A stretch of DNA of 64,000 nt from Falsiruegeria mediterranea M17. Its GTDB lineage: Bacteria; Pseudomonadota; Alphaproteobacteria; Rhodobacterales; Rhodobacteraceae. Location of the stretch: the NCBI RefSeq assembly GCF_900302455.1, contig NZ_ONZG01000008.1:62001-126000 (forward strand), in the 5' to 3' direction. This document shows, in pieces, positions 52,901 through 61,337 of the stretch; within the stretch, counting starts at the first letter, position 1, and every line of letters begins with the position of its first letter. The notes beneath the pieces were generated by a model, which had not been told where the DNA came from, did no database searches, and saw only the letters and a program-made list of their open reading frames with translations. Position numbers and translations under genes: made by a program.

Positions 52901-55645
52901 GACGAAGGTGACGACACCGTCATCGGCAACGATGGCACGGACACCCTGTATGGTGGTTCGGGCAATGACACGATCTCGACCGGTCCGGGCAACGACGAGG
53001 CCTTTGGTGGCGATGACCGCGACACCATCATTGTGGTGGGACAGGACAACCAGTTCGTCGACGGCAACGAAGGTGGCGACGACTTTGATACGCTGCGTGT
53101 CTTTGGCCGCGCCGAGGTCGAATATGACCCGGACAATGGGGAAAATGGGGTTGTCTACTATCTGGACGCTTCAAATGCCCGCACCGGTGTGACCACGACC
53201 TTTGTCAACATCGAGAATGTTGAGATCGTTGACCCGCAGCTTGACGGTGTTGTCGAAGGCGGCAGCGGCGACGATTTGATCGACGCGAGTTATCTGGGCG
53301 ACCCCGAGGGCGACCGGATCGACAATTTCGACAGCTTCGAGAACTTCCTGGACGAACCCATTGCCAGCCTGACCCCTTCGGACTTCTTCGAAGATCTGGG
53401 GGGCACGCCGCGCGGCGACCAGCGTGACGCGGTCGATGCGGGCGCAGGCAACGACACCGTCTACTCGGGTGCTGGCGATGACATCGTCAAAGGCCGTGAA
53501 GGTGACGACCTGATTTTTGCAGGCATCGGTTTCGATGATGTCGAAGGCGGCGAAGGCAACGATACGATTGATGGCGGTGCCGGCAGCGACAAGCTCTATG
53601 GCAGCGAAGGTGACGACTCGCTAATCGGTGGTTTGGGTGGTGACACCCTGGTCGGTGGCGATGGCAGCGACACGCTGGATGGGGGCCTGGGTAACAACTT
53701 TGTCGAAGCGGGTGCCGGGGATGACCTTGTAATCGGCGCAGACGGCGATGACATTCTGAATGGCGGCGACGGTGCCGATACCATCCTTGCTGGTGGCGGG
53801 GACGACGTTGTTGTTGCTTATGATCCGGCCTTTACCGGTCTTGCTTCGATCGGCCGTTCACCGGACTCGATTGATGGTGGCGCGGGCAATGACCAGCTCG
53901 CTGGTGGTTCCGGTAACGACACCATTTTGGGCGGCACGGGTGACGATACGCTCTTTGGCGGCATCGGCTCGGACCAGCTCGAAGGTCAGGAAGGCAACGA
54001 CGTCGTTTATGGCGACAGCGACATCAGCATGGTCAAACCATCAGATTTCGCTGCAGCTTTGGCCATCGAACCGGGCAATGACACCATTCTTGGCGGTGCA
54101 GGTGAAGACACCCTGTATGGCGAAGAAGGCAATGATGTCATCCTAGGTGGCGAAGATGCCGACGTTGTCTTTGGTGGCGACGATCGCGACGTCATCGGCG
54201 CGGGCATCGGCGACACGATCGAAGGTGGCGAAGGCGGCGACGACTTTGACGTCCTGCTGGCACGCGGCCTGGCCGTTGTCGACTATGACGAAACTGACCC
54301 AACCGGCGAATCCGGTACCGTCACCTACTACAACGAGGATCTGACGGTCGCAGGTACTGCCGAGTTCTCGGAAATCGAAAACGTCTATGTCATCGGTGCG
54401 CCGACAACGACATCGGCAACATCCGGCGATGGTCCGGTGGTGACAGGTGTCGACGGTGTTGTCGAAGGCACAGCAGGCGATGATATCATCGACCTGGCCT
54501 ATACCGGCGATCCCGAAGGCGACCGTGTGGATGGTGACGATGCTGTTCCGCCCCTGGTGGGTGAGGAGGATGTGATCCTCGCTGGCGGCGGCAACGACAG
54601 CGTTCGCGGCGAAGAAGACACCGACGTCATCTTTGGCGGAACTGGCGACGATACCGTCTTTGGCAACGGCGGCGGCGATGCCATCGACGGTGGCGAAGGC
54701 AACGACGTGCTGGATGGCGGCGAAGGTCGTGACATCGTTGTCGGCGGCGACGGAGACGACACTCTGTCCGGCAGCAACGACGTTGCAGGCGACGGTGGCG
54801 ACATTCTGTCGGGTCAGTTTGGTAACGACAGCTTTGTCAACGTTGGTCAGGGCGAAGTCATCATCGGTGGCGAAGACGCTGACGGTCTGGACAACGACAT
54901 CCTGGATCTGACGGGGGCGGCTGAGGCCGTGAACCCAGGCGGGTCGCTGACGGTCGAGTTCGACCCGACGGATGGCGAGGCCGGTACAGTTCGGTTCTTC
55001 GACGCAGCTGGCGATGAGACGGGCACGACCGAGTTCCGCGAGATCGAACAGGTTATCGTACCCTGCTTCACACCGGGCACCTTGATCGCCACGCCGAAAG
55101 GCGAGCGTCGAGTCGAAGATCTGAAGATCGGTGATCGTGTCATCACGCGCGACAACGGCATCCAGGAAATCAAGTGGCTGGGCACCAAAACCATGACCGG
55201 TCAGGAATTGGTCCGTGCCGAGCACCTGAACCCGATCCTGATCCGCGAAGGCGCATTGGGGGGGGATCTGCCCGAGCGGGACATGATGGTCAGCCCGAAC
55301 CACCGCGTTCTGGTCGCCAATGACAAGACGGCGCTCTACTTCGAGGACCGCGAGGTTCTGGTGGCGGCCAAGTATCTGACCGGCCTGGAAGGGGTTGAAG
55401 TGGTCGAGGTTTCTTCGGTGACCTACATCCACTTCATGTTCGACCAGCACGAAGTTGTTCTGTCGGACGGCACTTGGACCGAAAGCTTCCAGCCTGGCGA
55501 CCACACTTTGGCCGGTTTGGGCAATGCGCAGCGCAACGAAATCTTTGAGCTCTTCCCCGAGCTGAAAGAGCGCGAAGGTCTCGAAGGCTATGCGGCGGCA
55601 CGTCGCTCGCTGAAGAAGCATGAGGCGCATCTGCTGACGCACTGA
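49946..55645 (+). CDS. Giant RTX calcium-binding protein with LamG-like N-terminus and Hint domain
   Basis: A 1,899-residue acidic protein. Residues 1-235 look like a LamG/concanavalin-type jelly roll. Residues 325-532 are a non-repetitive domain. The rest is dozens of GGxGxDxUx calcium-binding nonapeptides arranged as four super-repeats, each opening with a [DN]G[IV]VEG-x-x-GDD-x-ID-x-x-Y-x-GDP-x-GD signature, at about residues 236, 851, 1100 and 1503. Each ends with a beta-rich cap (EIENV or NIENV type). A Hint_2 domain begins at Cys1707 (CFTPGTLIATPKG) and ends the protein. Start ATG at 49946 follows AAGGAG; the frame is open to 49769. Secretion by a type I exporter is expected, but none is in the window. 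Confidence 0.92.
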   Translation: MATNFDNPYLANVIGLWDFRPTAETNDTGLGDGIAQDGTPVGDPDFTAGWMFTNDSDTQRFDVDDGDDAPFDLNKGTIITEFRSFDTTDAGSETVVSRGVEDSNEESDGGEGTQTDSGFFEVRVTEDGAVEVYHRSGGTESLLSSSDGFVGGGDVIKVSYSWSEDGVAVQVENLTQGTSETITGDTPGLTLDVTTGEEQSFTIGARETVEDSFDQHFYGGIDYVAVLDEPVIGGVDGNGIVEGTNGDDIIDADYNGDPDGDVVDGGDAPAPFDNPNEDVINGGPGNDSIDAGEGDDTVYAGAGDDTVNGEEGDDLLIGDGDAPGLTGPATRETFEWHLAPDPDDGGQVDDGDDLSGGFTQNTGSVDVTFSVTQSSTGVDTEFQTQEQFVGNIDTNGPDASDTSAMESELNGQANTASYELDFSEDVQNVSFRINDIDGDGQVQVMAYGPDGSQIPVVVSGGLGVAITDEDSVAGGDTATGDGGYANPDNSNYSVLVTIPGPVSRLTVSHSQDGPNPSEIDVTDVYFDVPLDDGSGGGGGPVDDGDDSLTGGEGDDTLIGQGGDDTLTGGDGNDSVDGGDGDDEIDTGGGDAANLPDRGFPSYQGLPEVPADPDVFNDRDTVDGGDGNDDISTGDDNDLIMGGAGSDTIDGGLDDDTISGGADDDLIIGSEGSDEITGDGGNDTIYGGLDPVFPDLLNITDDGSDGRDPDPEVTNGMDTLSGGEGNDLIMGQDDDDVLMGDEGDDTLDGGIDEDSIMGGVGNDEIIGGHGDDTLSGGDDRDTFLGGEGFDQIDGGSGGDDFDTLDLRGLGPVGIVYSSEDREDGVAVVGATGDVLVFEEIENILIDEPLNPDGIVEGTFGDDAIDVNYDGDPNGDFVDNDDALLPGQVGDQDIIVGKTGDDTIDAGADSDYVFAGDGADAVSGDGGNDTILGQDGDDLLEGDAGDDVVQGGRGNDTLDAGRGNDTMRGGEGDDNLTGNPGDDLLYGDEGDDTVIGNDGTDTLYGGSGNDTISTGPGNDEAFGGDDRDTIIVVGQDNQFVDGNEGGDDFDTLRVFGRAEVEYDPDNGENGVVYYLDASNARTGVTTTFVNIENVEIVDPQLDGVVEGGSGDDLIDASYLGDPEGDRIDNFDSFENFLDEPIASLTPSDFFEDLGGTPRGDQRDAVDAGAGNDTVYSGAGDDIVKGREGDDLIFAGIGFDDVEGGEGNDTIDGGAGSDKLYGSEGDDSLIGGLGGDTLVGGDGSDTLDGGLGNNFVEAGAGDDLVIGADGDDILNGGDGADTILAGGGDDVVVAYDPAFTGLASIGRSPDSIDGGAGNDQLAGGSGNDTILGGTGDDTLFGGIGSDQLEGQEGNDVVYGDSDISMVKPSDFAAALAIEPGNDTILGGAGEDTLYGEEGNDVILGGEDADVVFGGDDRDVIGAGIGDTIEGGEGGDDFDVLLARGLAVVDYDETDPTGESGTVTYYNEDLTVAGTAEFSEIENVYVIGAPTTTSATSGDGPVVTGVDGVVEGTAGDDIIDLAYTGDPEGDRVDGDDAVPPLVGEEDVILAGGGNDSVRGEEDTDVIFGGTGDDTVFGNGGGDAIDGGEGNDVLDGGEGRDIVVGGDGDDTLSGSNDVAGDGGDILSGQFGNDSFVNVGQGEVIIGGEDADGLDNDILDLTGAAEAVNPGGSLTVEFDPTDGEAGTVRFFDAAGDETGTTEFREIEQVIVPCFTPGTLIATPKGERRVEDLKIGDRVITRDNGIQEIKWLGTKTMTGQELVRAEHLNPILIREGALGGDLPERDMMVSPNHRVLVANDKTALYFEDREVLVAAKYLTGLEGVEVVEVSSVTYIHFMFDQHEVVLSDGTWTESFQPGDHTLAGLGNAQRNEIFELFPELKEREGLEGYAAARRSLKKHEAHLLTH

Positions 55646-55662
55646 CGCCGAAAATGGGGGCG

Positions 55663-55751
55663 CGTCCCGGCCGATCCGGGACGGCAGCCGCTCGCGTAGG
55701 TAGGGGGACGCGAGTGAGAGGACAGGGCGCTTTGCGCCCTGTCTTTGTCTG
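55663..55751 (+). terminator. Three consecutive hairpins ending the RTX transcript
   Basis: CGTCCCGG-CCGAT-CCGGGACG (55663-55683), CTCGCGT-N10-ACGCGAG (55691-55714) and GACAGGGCGC-TTT-GCGCCCTGTC (55721-55743) are all perfect. The last is followed by TTTGTCTG and is a good terminator; it could also serve the converging gene. Confidence 0.8.
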
Positions 55752-55752
55752 T

Positions 55753-56352
55753 TCAGGTTTGTTTTATTGCGCGCCAGTCGGCCCAAGCCTCGGGCGTGTC
55801 CAGATCCAGTCGGGCGCGGTCTCCTTCGAGCGGGATTAGTCTGACCGTGTCGTTGTGGCGTCTGACGATGACTTGCGCGCCTTCATCGCCACTTAGGCCG
55901 CGCAGTTCTTCGAACAAACTGCGATCAAAGGCGACCGGATGGCCAGGTTTTCCATCTTGTGTGGCGCCGCGATGAATCTTGAAGTCTTTTTTGTTTTCAA
56001 CGGAATGCACGATTTTCTTGATGTCATCCGCCGTCAGTTCCGGCAGATCGGCAAGCAACACGATCACCGCAGGAGCGTCCTGTGGCAGGTTTTGCAGGGC
56101 CGTGCGCAGGCTGGTGTTCATCCCTTCTGCGGCGTCTGGCACTGGGACCATTTGAACATCCAAACCGTCCAACGCGGTATATCGTTCGTGCGGCTCGGGT
56201 GGCAGCGCCACAATCACTGGTCCGGCACCAAGCGCAATCTGGGCGGCACGCCGCAACAGGGGCATGCCGTCTACCTGTTGCAACAGCTTGTCGGTGCCGC
56301 GCATCCGGCGGGACTGGCCCGCGGCCAAAAGGATGATGGGTATGGTGCTCAT
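55753..56352 (-). CDS. MocA-like nucleotidyltransferase
   Basis: A 199-residue NTP transferase. The nucleotide-binding motif LAAGQSRRMRGTDKLL is at residues 8-23, LLADLPELTADDI carries the metal-binding Asp, and GKPGHPVAFD is typical of the molybdenum-cofactor cytidylyltransferase MocA and related enzymes. ATG at 56352 is the family start; the longer frame enters the DMGDH gene. It is 31 bases downstream of that gene on the same strand, perhaps in the same transcript. Which pterin or nucleotide it uses is unknown. Confidence 0.85.
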   Translation of the reverse strand: MSTIPIILLAAGQSRRMRGTDKLLQQVDGMPLLRRAAQIALGAGPVIVALPPEPHERYTALDGLDVQMVPVPDAAEGMNTSLRTALQNLPQDAPAVIVLLADLPELTADDIKKIVHSVENKKDFKIHRGATQDGKPGHPVAFDRSLFEELRGLSGDEGAQVIVRRHNDTVRLIPLEGDRARLDLDTPEAWADWRAIKQT

Positions 56353-56383
56353 CCCGCCACAATGGCGCGGGATGAGCGGCTTG

Positions 56384-58801
56384 TCATCCGCGCATCCGCG
56401 CGCCGTCCGCGTCAAAAAGCGGTTCGGTGATCACGCGCGCCTTGCGCATATGGCCCAAGATTTCGATCTCGACCTCCAGCCCGTCGGCCACCCGTTTCGA
56501 GGGGAGGAAGCCTTGCGCGATCGACTTTTGCGCGTGGTGCGAATAGCCGCCGGACGTGCAGAAGCCGACAACCGCACCGTCCAGCCAGATTGGTTCGTAT
56601 GCGTTGACGTCCGCGTCGTCGGCATCGACCTCAAACGCCACCAGTTTGCGCTCGGTGCCACCCGCGCGATCCGCCTCAGCGGCAGCACGACCGATGAAGT
56701 CCACGTTTTTCTTGAAGCTGATGAAGCGGTCCAGCCCGGTCTCGGCGGCGGTGTAGTCGGGCGAGAACTCGGACATCCACGAGCCAAAGAACTTGTCCAG
56801 CCGCAAGGACATCATCGCGCGCATGCCAAAGGGCGTCATGCCATGGGGCTGACCGGCCTCCCATAGGGTCCACCACAGTTGCCGCTGGGACAGAAGATCA
56901 CAGTAGATCTCATACCCCAGATCGCCGGTGTAGCTGACGCGCTGCACGATGCAATCGGTCATCCCGATGGTGAACTTGCGCACATCCATGAACCTCATAG
57001 AGGCAACGTCATCTCGGGTGCAGGTCTGCAGAACCTCCAACGCCTTGGGGCCTGCGACCTGAAAGCCGTTTCGTTTATCGCTTATATTTTCAATGGTTAC
57101 CGCGTGTTCCTTATGTTGTAGGAACCACCGCATGTGGAACGCTTGGCTACCGTAGGATGCAGTGAGCTGAAATTCTTCCTCGCTCAGGCACGAGACGGTG
57201 AAATCTCCGATCAACTTGCCCTTGGGCGACAGCATCGGTGTAAGGGACAGACGGCCAGGCAGCGGAATGCGACCGGCCATGATCTTGTCGAGCCAGCCGC
57301 GCGCATTCTTGCCTTTGATCAGGTATTTGCCAAAGTTGTGCACCTCGTTGATACCGACGCCTTGGCGCACGGCACGCACCTCGCGCCCGGTTGCCTCAAA
57401 CGCGTCCGAGCGGCGGAAGGACGGAGTTTCGTAGCCAGGTTCGTCCCCTTGAGCAAAGTAGTTCGGCACCTCAAGCCCGAATTGCTGGCCCCAGACCGCG
57501 CCCAGATCGGTGAAGATGTCATACATCGGCGTGGTGCGGTTCGGTCTTGCGGCAGGCAGTTCCTCGTTGGGGTAGGCGACAGAGAAACGTTTTTGATAAT
57601 TCTCGATTACCTTGGGGCGGGTGTAGCCAGGGCTGATCCAATCGCCAAAGCGGGCCACGTCCATGGCAAAGACATCGCGTTCCGGTTCGCCCTCGATCAT
57701 CCACTGCGCCAGCGTCAGGCCAACACCGCCACCCTGGCTGAAGCCCGCCATGACACCGCAGGCGGACCAATAGTTCTGCACACCGGGCACCGGGCCGACC
57801 AACGGGTTGCCATCCGGGGCAAAGGTGAACGGGCCGTGAATGACCGATTTCACACCGGCCTGGGCCAACACGGGGAAGCGTTGATAAGCAAACTCGATGC
57901 TGTCGGTGATCTTGTCAAAGTCATCGGGCAACAACTCGTGGCCAAAGTTCCAAGGCGTGCCGTCTACAGCCCAGGGTTTGCAGGGTTGTTCATAAAAGCC
58001 AATGCAAAGCCCGCGCCCCTCTTGTCGAAGATAGCTTTCGCCGGCGGGGTCCATCACATGGGGATGCTCGCCACCAGCGTCGATGATCGCCTCAATCTCG
58101 GGGATGTTGTCGGTCACCAGATACTGGTGTTCCATCGGGTGCAGCGGGAAATAGATGCCCGCCATCGCGCCCACTTCACGCGCCCACAGGCCGCCGGCGT
58201 TGACGATGTGTTCGGCGTGGATGGTGCCCTTGTCGGTAACCACGTCCCAGGTGCCGTCAGCGCGCTGGTTGGTTTCCTTGACCATGCAATGCGTTTCGAT
58301 CGTGGCGCCACCCATGCGCGCGGCCTTGGCATAGGCATGCGTTGTGCCGGAGGGGTCCAGGTGACCGTCTAGCGGGTCATACAATGCGCCGATGATGCCA
58401 TCCGTATTGGTGACGGGGGCGATCTTCTTGATCTCGTCAGGACCGACAATCTCGGTCTCCAGACCCATGAACCGGTGCTTTGCGCGTTCAGCCAGCAGCA
58501 TGTCGAACCGGTCCTGATTGTCCGCCAACGTCACGCCACCGACGTGATGCAACCCGCAGGACATGCCCGTGATCTCTTCCAGCTCTTTGTAAAGGCGAAT
58601 GGTATAGCCTTGCAGCGCCGCCATGTTGGTATCGCCGTTCAGAGTGTGAAAGCCACCCGCCGCGTGCCAGGTGGAGCCCGAGGTCAGCTCTGAGCGCTCC
58701 AGCAGCATCACATCGGACCAGCCCAGCTTGGTCAGGTGATAAAGCACGGAACAGCCGACAACGCCGCCCCCGATGACGGCCACACGGGTGGTGGTTTTCA
58801 T
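56384..58801 (-). CDS. Dimethylglycine dehydrogenase-type FAD protein with aminomethyltransferase domain
   Basis: An 805-residue two-domain enzyme: an FAD-dependent DAO domain (residues 1-380, with VIGGGVVGCSVLYHL dinucleotide motif) and a GcvT-like tetrahydrofolate domain (about 430-800). Such enzymes demethylate dimethylglycine, sarcosine or related N-methyl compounds, passing formaldehyde-level carbon to folate. The ATG at 58801 has a near-perfect AGGAGG at the right distance; the frame extends 69 bases further. Roseobacters use such proteins for glycine betaine breakdown. A hairpin-rich leader lies upstream on the same strand. Confidence 0.92.
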   Translation of the reverse strand: MKTTTRVAVIGGGVVGCSVLYHLTKLGWSDVMLLERSELTSGSTWHAAGGFHTLNGDTNMAALQGYTIRLYKELEEITGMSCGLHHVGGVTLADNQDRFDMLLAERAKHRFMGLETEIVGPDEIKKIAPVTNTDGIIGALYDPLDGHLDPSGTTHAYAKAARMGGATIETHCMVKETNQRADGTWDVVTDKGTIHAEHIVNAGGLWAREVGAMAGIYFPLHPMEHQYLVTDNIPEIEAIIDAGGEHPHVMDPAGESYLRQEGRGLCIGFYEQPCKPWAVDGTPWNFGHELLPDDFDKITDSIEFAYQRFPVLAQAGVKSVIHGPFTFAPDGNPLVGPVPGVQNYWSACGVMAGFSQGGGVGLTLAQWMIEGEPERDVFAMDVARFGDWISPGYTRPKVIENYQKRFSVAYPNEELPAARPNRTTPMYDIFTDLGAVWGQQFGLEVPNYFAQGDEPGYETPSFRRSDAFEATGREVRAVRQGVGINEVHNFGKYLIKGKNARGWLDKIMAGRIPLPGRLSLTPMLSPKGKLIGDFTVSCLSEEEFQLTASYGSQAFHMRWFLQHKEHAVTIENISDKRNGFQVAGPKALEVLQTCTRDDVASMRFMDVRKFTIGMTDCIVQRVSYTGDLGYEIYCDLLSQRQLWWTLWEAGQPHGMTPFGMRAMMSLRLDKFFGSWMSEFSPDYTAAETGLDRFISFKKNVDFIGRAAAEADRAGGTERKLVAFEVDADDADVNAYEPIWLDGAVVGFCTSGGYSHHAQKSIAQGFLPSKRVADGLEVEIEILGHMRKARVITEPLFDADGARMRG

Positions 58802-58917
58802 GAAAATCCTCCTTGATCTCGCGACCAGCCTTTCCTGAAATGGAGGGAGTCTCAAATCCAAATCCGACAAGATGTGTCGCTAAAGGTCTTTGTAAGGTCG
58901 TGGGCTGATCCAGTTTG

Positions 58918-59010
58918 AAAACAAACAGGCCCCGGGGGCAAATCGTGGTGCGCCCGGGGCCGTCTTCCCATCCAGTAGGAGGTGGGTGGGAATTCTTCGG
59001 TCAGAGTCCC
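58918..59010 (-). ncRNA. Candidate sRNA or leader attenuator with an anti-Shine-Dalgarno loop
   Basis: On the minus strand a hairpin (58992-58965) closes TTCCCACCC with GGATGGGAA (one mismatch) around the loop ACCTCCTACT, which contains CCTCCT, the complement of a Shine-Dalgarno. A GC hairpin (GGCCCCGGG with CCCGGGGCC, 58962-58929) and TGTTTGTTTTC follow, which together look like a terminator. It is either an independent small RNA of the CCUCC-loop kind known in Rhodobacteraceae, or a terminator leader of the DMGDH gene. The rest of 58802-59129 has no gene. Confidence 0.45.
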
Positions 59011-59129
59011 ATTGAAGAGGGGGACAAGAACACACTAAGTACCAAGTCTGACCGCCCCAGAGGGCTGATTGTCTAATGCTACGAAAACAAACTGCTCTGA
59101 GGTGATCCAATTCCACCTTGAGAGCCGAG

Positions 59130-59969
59130 ATGAAGAAAGACGAGAATCGCGAATACCGAGTTTTGCTCACGAATGGGAAGGTTGTGTATTTCACGTTCCG
59201 TGAACTGCGAGCCTTTGTTCTAAGCCCAAACGTCCTTTGTTTGTGCGCCATCTTACTCGTGGTCATGACATCAGGGCATCCCTACTTGTTTCCGACACTG
59301 CCTGACGTCACCTCGCGTCTGTTTTATTGGATATTGGGTATCTTCTTGTATCTGCTGTTGATTTTGCCCTGGGGCGAACGGGTGCTGAAGATGTGGCAGA
59401 GCCGTTTTGCAGCGCCCATGCCCTTGGTGATCGCGTCCGCGCCGCTCATCGGCATGCTCAGTGTGCTGATGGACCTTATGCCAGATGTCTTTGGGTCGGT
59501 TGTACCTGCGCGCGGCGAGTCGTTGAATGTGTTGGGAATGGTCAGAAACATCGTCGTCGCACATGTGTGCGAGATGATTGCATTCCTCTGGCTGTTGCCT
59601 TTGTCCCGAAATGCAGAGCCAGTTGCTGATGTGCCCAACGTCGCAGATGACGCAGCCCAGTTTATTCGCATCGCGGGGCGGAGCCTGCCACTGGACAGCG
59701 TGCGTTGCGTGCGAAACGAAGAGCATTACCTGGTGGTCAAGACGACCATGGGAACTTTGCGCTTGCGGGCGCGGATGAACGATCTGCTGATGCAGGTGTC
59801 GGACGATGACGGCATTCAGGCACATCGCTCGTTCTGGGTTTCGACCGAAGAGGCGCTGGAGCTGCGTGGCACAACAATCATGACACGCTCGGGCTGCGTC
59901 ATTCCGGTGTCACGTTACCGGATGAAAGCCGTGCGCGCCTGGTGCGAGCGGCACGGCAAACCACATTAA
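59130..59969 (+). CDS. Membrane-bound LytTR regulator
   Basis: A 279-residue protein with a basic N-terminus, four membrane segments (about 35-50, 60-80, 97-115 and 140-160) and a C-terminal LytTR DNA-binding domain (about 175-275, with LDSVRCVRNEEHYLVV and GIQAHRSFWVS). This membrane-plus-LytTR design is found in several bacteria and lacks a known ligand. ATG at 59130 is chosen over the TTG at 59118. Its stop overlaps that of the converging CNNM gene by four bases. Confidence 0.87.
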   Translation: MKKDENREYRVLLTNGKVVYFTFRELRAFVLSPNVLCLCAILLVVMTSGHPYLFPTLPDVTSRLFYWILGIFLYLLLILPWGERVLKMWQSRFAAPMPLVIASAPLIGMLSVLMDLMPDVFGSVVPARGESLNVLGMVRNIVVAHVCEMIAFLWLLPLSRNAEPVADVPNVADDAAQFIRIAGRSLPLDSVRCVRNEEHYLVVKTTMGTLRLRARMNDLLMQVSDDDGIQAHRSFWVSTEEALELRGTTIMTRSGCVIPVSRYRMKAVRAWCERHGKPH

Positions 59970-61273
59970 AGCGGGCGGATCTTCAGCCCTGTGAGCCGGT
60001 TGCCTTCGCGCGCTGTCACCTCGAACCGGAAGCCGTGGAACGAAAACACCTGGCCCACGGTTGGTATCATCTGCGCCTCGTGGATCACCAGACCAGCCAC
60101 GGTGTTGGCTTCGTCATCGGGCAGGCTCCAGTCCGTCGCTCGGTTCAGATCACGGATCGTCATGGCGCCTTCGACCAGATACTGGCCGTCCGAGGTGGTT
60201 TCAATCTGCTCTTCTTCGGCAATGTCGAATTCGTCGGCAATCTCGCCCACGATCTCTTCCAGAATATCTTCGAGCGTGATCAGACCCTGAAGTGAGCCGT
60301 ATTCGTCCACCACCAGGGCAAAGTGGCCGCGCATGCGCAGGAACTCTCGCATCTGATCATCAAGCGTGGTGGTTTCCGGCACGAAATAGGGCGGGTTGGC
60401 AACAGCTGCGATGTCGAAATCCCTGAGCCGGCTGGCGGCCCCTTCGGCACCGCCCACTTGTGCGTACATGGACCGGAACAGGTCTTTGGCATGCACAAGG
60501 CCGATGATGTTTTCGGGCTCATTGCGGTAAACGGGCAGGCGGGTGTGCGGGCTTTCCAGACATTGCTGCAAGATGTCTTCGGGCGCGGCATCTGCATCGA
60601 TCATTTCGATCTTGGAACGGTGCAACATGATCTCTTCGACCGTGCGGTCGCTCAGGTCCAGTGCGCCAAGGATGCGATCGCGATCCTCTTTTTCAACCAC
60701 CCCTTCAGAATGGCCCAATTGCAAAGCCCCCGCGATCTCTTCTCGTACGGCCAGCATATGACTGTCCGGATCGACCTTGACCCCAAAAAGTGCAAGCACA
60801 CCACGCACCAGCACGCGCACAATGCCCACGATGGGCGAAAACAGGGTGACAAGAACGCTGATAACCGGCGCCACGGCGGCAGCGGCTTTTTCGGCATTGA
60901 TGATGGCATAGGTCTTGGGCAGCACCTCGGCAAAGACCAGAACCAGCAGGGTCATGACCAACGTCGCCAGGGCCACACCGCTTTCCCCGAAGAGACGGGT
61001 AAAGAGTGCCGTGGCGAGCGAGGCGGCGAGGATGTTGACCAAGTTGTTGCCCAGCAGGACCGAGCCGATAAGGCGTTCGTTATCCTCGGTAATGTCCAGG
61101 GCCTTTTGCGCCCCGCGCGAGCCCTTGTCGGCCTGCGCACGCAGCTTCCCACGGGATGAGGCTGTTAGAGCCGTTTCCGAGCCAGAGAAAAAGCCTGACA
61201 AGACAAGCAGTAAGAGGATCGAGCCTGCGCTGATCCAGAATGCGCTGTCGATCACGATAGGGGTCGGGTCCAT
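59966..61273 (-). CDS. CNNM/CorC-type membrane protein with CBS pair
   Basis: A 435-residue inner-membrane protein: a DUF21/CNNM transmembrane domain (about 1-185), two CBS domains (about 215-335) and a CorC/HlyC C-terminal domain (about 350-430). Members are linked to magnesium or cobalt efflux. It is the downstream neighbour of xerD on the same strand with a 64-base gap. The hemolysin label used for this family is historical. Confidence 0.92.
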   Translation of the reverse strand: MDPTPIVIDSAFWISAGSILLLLVLSGFFSGSETALTASSRGKLRAQADKGSRGAQKALDITEDNERLIGSVLLGNNLVNILAASLATALFTRLFGESGVALATLVMTLLVLVFAEVLPKTYAIINAEKAAAAVAPVISVLVTLFSPIVGIVRVLVRGVLALFGVKVDPDSHMLAVREEIAGALQLGHSEGVVEKEDRDRILGALDLSDRTVEEIMLHRSKIEMIDADAAPEDILQQCLESPHTRLPVYRNEPENIIGLVHAKDLFRSMYAQVGGAEGAASRLRDFDIAAVANPPYFVPETTTLDDQMREFLRMRGHFALVVDEYGSLQGLITLEDILEEIVGEIADEFDIAEEEQIETTSDGQYLVEGAMTIRDLNRATDWSLPDDEANTVAGLVIHEAQMIPTVGQVFSFHGFRFEVTAREGNRLTGLKIRPL

Positions 61274-61337
61274 TGGTCCTTTGGGTATCCTTGATGCTCA
61301 TCCCGTTATGGGGATGGTAGGATGCGCAATCAAGGGG

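Noticed and set aside
51065-55786. Long minus-strand open frames across the RTX gene (for example 51065-52789 and 54143-55786)
   Set aside because: They mirror the GC-rich Asp/Gly repeats of the plus-strand gene, have no ribosome sites and resemble no family.
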